DNA of 16,198 nt from an uncultured Oscillospiraceae bacterium (GTDB lineage Bacteria > Bacillota > Clostridia > Oscillospirales > Oscillospiraceae). Made by a program: the position numbers and the translations under genes. Position 1 is the stretch's first letter; each line of letters opens with the position of its first letter. The stretch lies in assembly GCA_958426425.1 (NCBI GenBank), contig CATZYY010000040.1:1-16198 (forward strand), read 5' to 3'. The notes under the pieces are model-generated. The model worked only from the letters and a program-made list of their open reading frames with translations. It searched no databases and was not told where the DNA came from. Positions 15,841 through 16,198 of the stretch are shown piece by piece.

Positions 15841-16198
15841 TCAGAGCGTAAAGAGTCTGCCCAGACCCGGCAGCTGATCGTTGATGCGGCAATGGCGCAG
15901 GCAGGCCCACAGGCTGGCCTGGTGACTGGTGATCACCGGCATACCCAGGTCCTCCTCCAGGATCTCCACCAGCTCCATGGTGGCAAGCCCCATGCAGCTG
16001 AGGAAAAACACCTCGGCGCCCTCGGTCTTCAATTCCTTGGCTTTGCGGTAGAGAAAGTATTTCCCGGCGTGGCCGAACTCCCCTACCCGGTTAAAGCCCA
16101 CGCCGGTGATGGACGTCACTTCCAGACCGTTGTCCTCCAGGAATTTCTTTTCCGCCTCGTTGGTGGCCTCGGGATACGGGGTCATGACCACAGTCTTG
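15841..16198 (-). CDS. Maleate isomerase / Asp-Glu racemase family protein, C-terminal part (cut by window edge)
   Basis: The visible 119 codons form the C-terminal half of a protein of the maleate cis-trans isomerase, arylmalonate decarboxylase and aspartate/hydantoin racemase superfamily. The catalytic cysteine motif FFLSCMGLATMELVEILEE is clear, followed by GMPVITSHQASLWACLR, where the family has the PVxxSNQAxxWxxLR signature. An N-terminal cysteine, needed for two-base racemisation or isomerisation, lies outside the window, so isomerase, racemase and decarboxylase cannot be told apart. The gene runs off the right edge at its 5' end. It is followed closely by the PrpD/OCD hybrid in the same direction, suggesting one transcript acting on small dicarboxylic or amino acids. 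Confidence 0.8.
   Translation of the reverse strand, partial: KTVVMTPYPEATNEAEKKFLEDNGLEVTSITGVGFNRVGEFGHAGKYFLYRKAKELKTEGAEVFFLSCMGLATMELVEILEEDLGMPVITSHQASLWACLRHCRINDQLPGLGRLFTL

Noticed and set aside
14933..15877. Plus-strand reading frame of 314 codons
   Set aside because: Antisense to the PrpD half of the hybrid, with no family resemblance.
1..16198. CRISPR arrays, tRNA or rRNA genes, insertion sequences, attachment sites
   Set aside because: No regularly spaced repeats, transposase motifs, terminal inverted repeats or tRNA-like cloverleaf with conserved loop bases were recognised by eye.

Overview
The window looks like chromosomal DNA of an obligately anaerobic Firmicute, most like the Oscillospiraceae/Clostridia of animal guts. 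The evidence is an electron-bifurcating type [FeFe]-hydrogenase operon, strong purine-rich Shine-Dalgarno sequences, a TTG start, and codon use rich in G/C at third positions. The assignment rests on gene content and sequence style only. No rRNA, tRNA, CRISPR array, insertion sequence or phage gene was seen.

Layout. (1) Positions 1-3060, minus strand: a compact operon hydC-hydB-hydA (NuoE-like, NuoF-like and the iron-sulfur N-terminus of the catalytic subunit, cut by the window edge). It is strikingly GC-rich. (2) Positions 3061-3477: a divergent regulatory region with a good promoter for the next gene and a possible structured leader for the hydrogenase operon. (3) Positions 3478-9252, plus strand: a PucR-family regulator, then an NCS1 (cytosine/purine/hydantoin type) permease, a DUF917 protein and a hydantoinase/oxoprolinase-family protein. 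These probably import and process a cyclic ureide or hydantoin-like compound. (4) A bidirectional terminator at 9472-9501 separates this from a converging minus-strand pair: an M20 amidohydrolase followed by an uncharacterised membrane transporter (9538-11942). (5) Positions 12340-16198, minus strand: a maleate isomerase/Asp-Glu racemase family protein (5' end off the window), an unusual in-frame PrpD-ornithine cyclodeaminase hybrid, the eroded C-terminal part of a MoeA-like molybdopterin-binding protein, and a MATE exporter, ending at a strong terminator at 12124-12156.

Taken together, positions 3.4-16 kb look like an accessory catabolic region for small nitrogenous or carboxylic metabolites: sensing by PucR, uptake by two transporters of different families, ring/amide processing by hydantoinase, DUF917 and M20 proteins, plus an isomerase and a PrpD-type protein. 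The substrate cannot be read from the sequence. The most unusual items are the PrpD/OCD hybrid, the MoeA-like pseudogene next to it, and the M20-linked transporter of unknown specificity. None is proof of a new system, but the first two suggest recent deletions or rearrangement (or an assembly join) in the 13.7-14.8 kb stretch.
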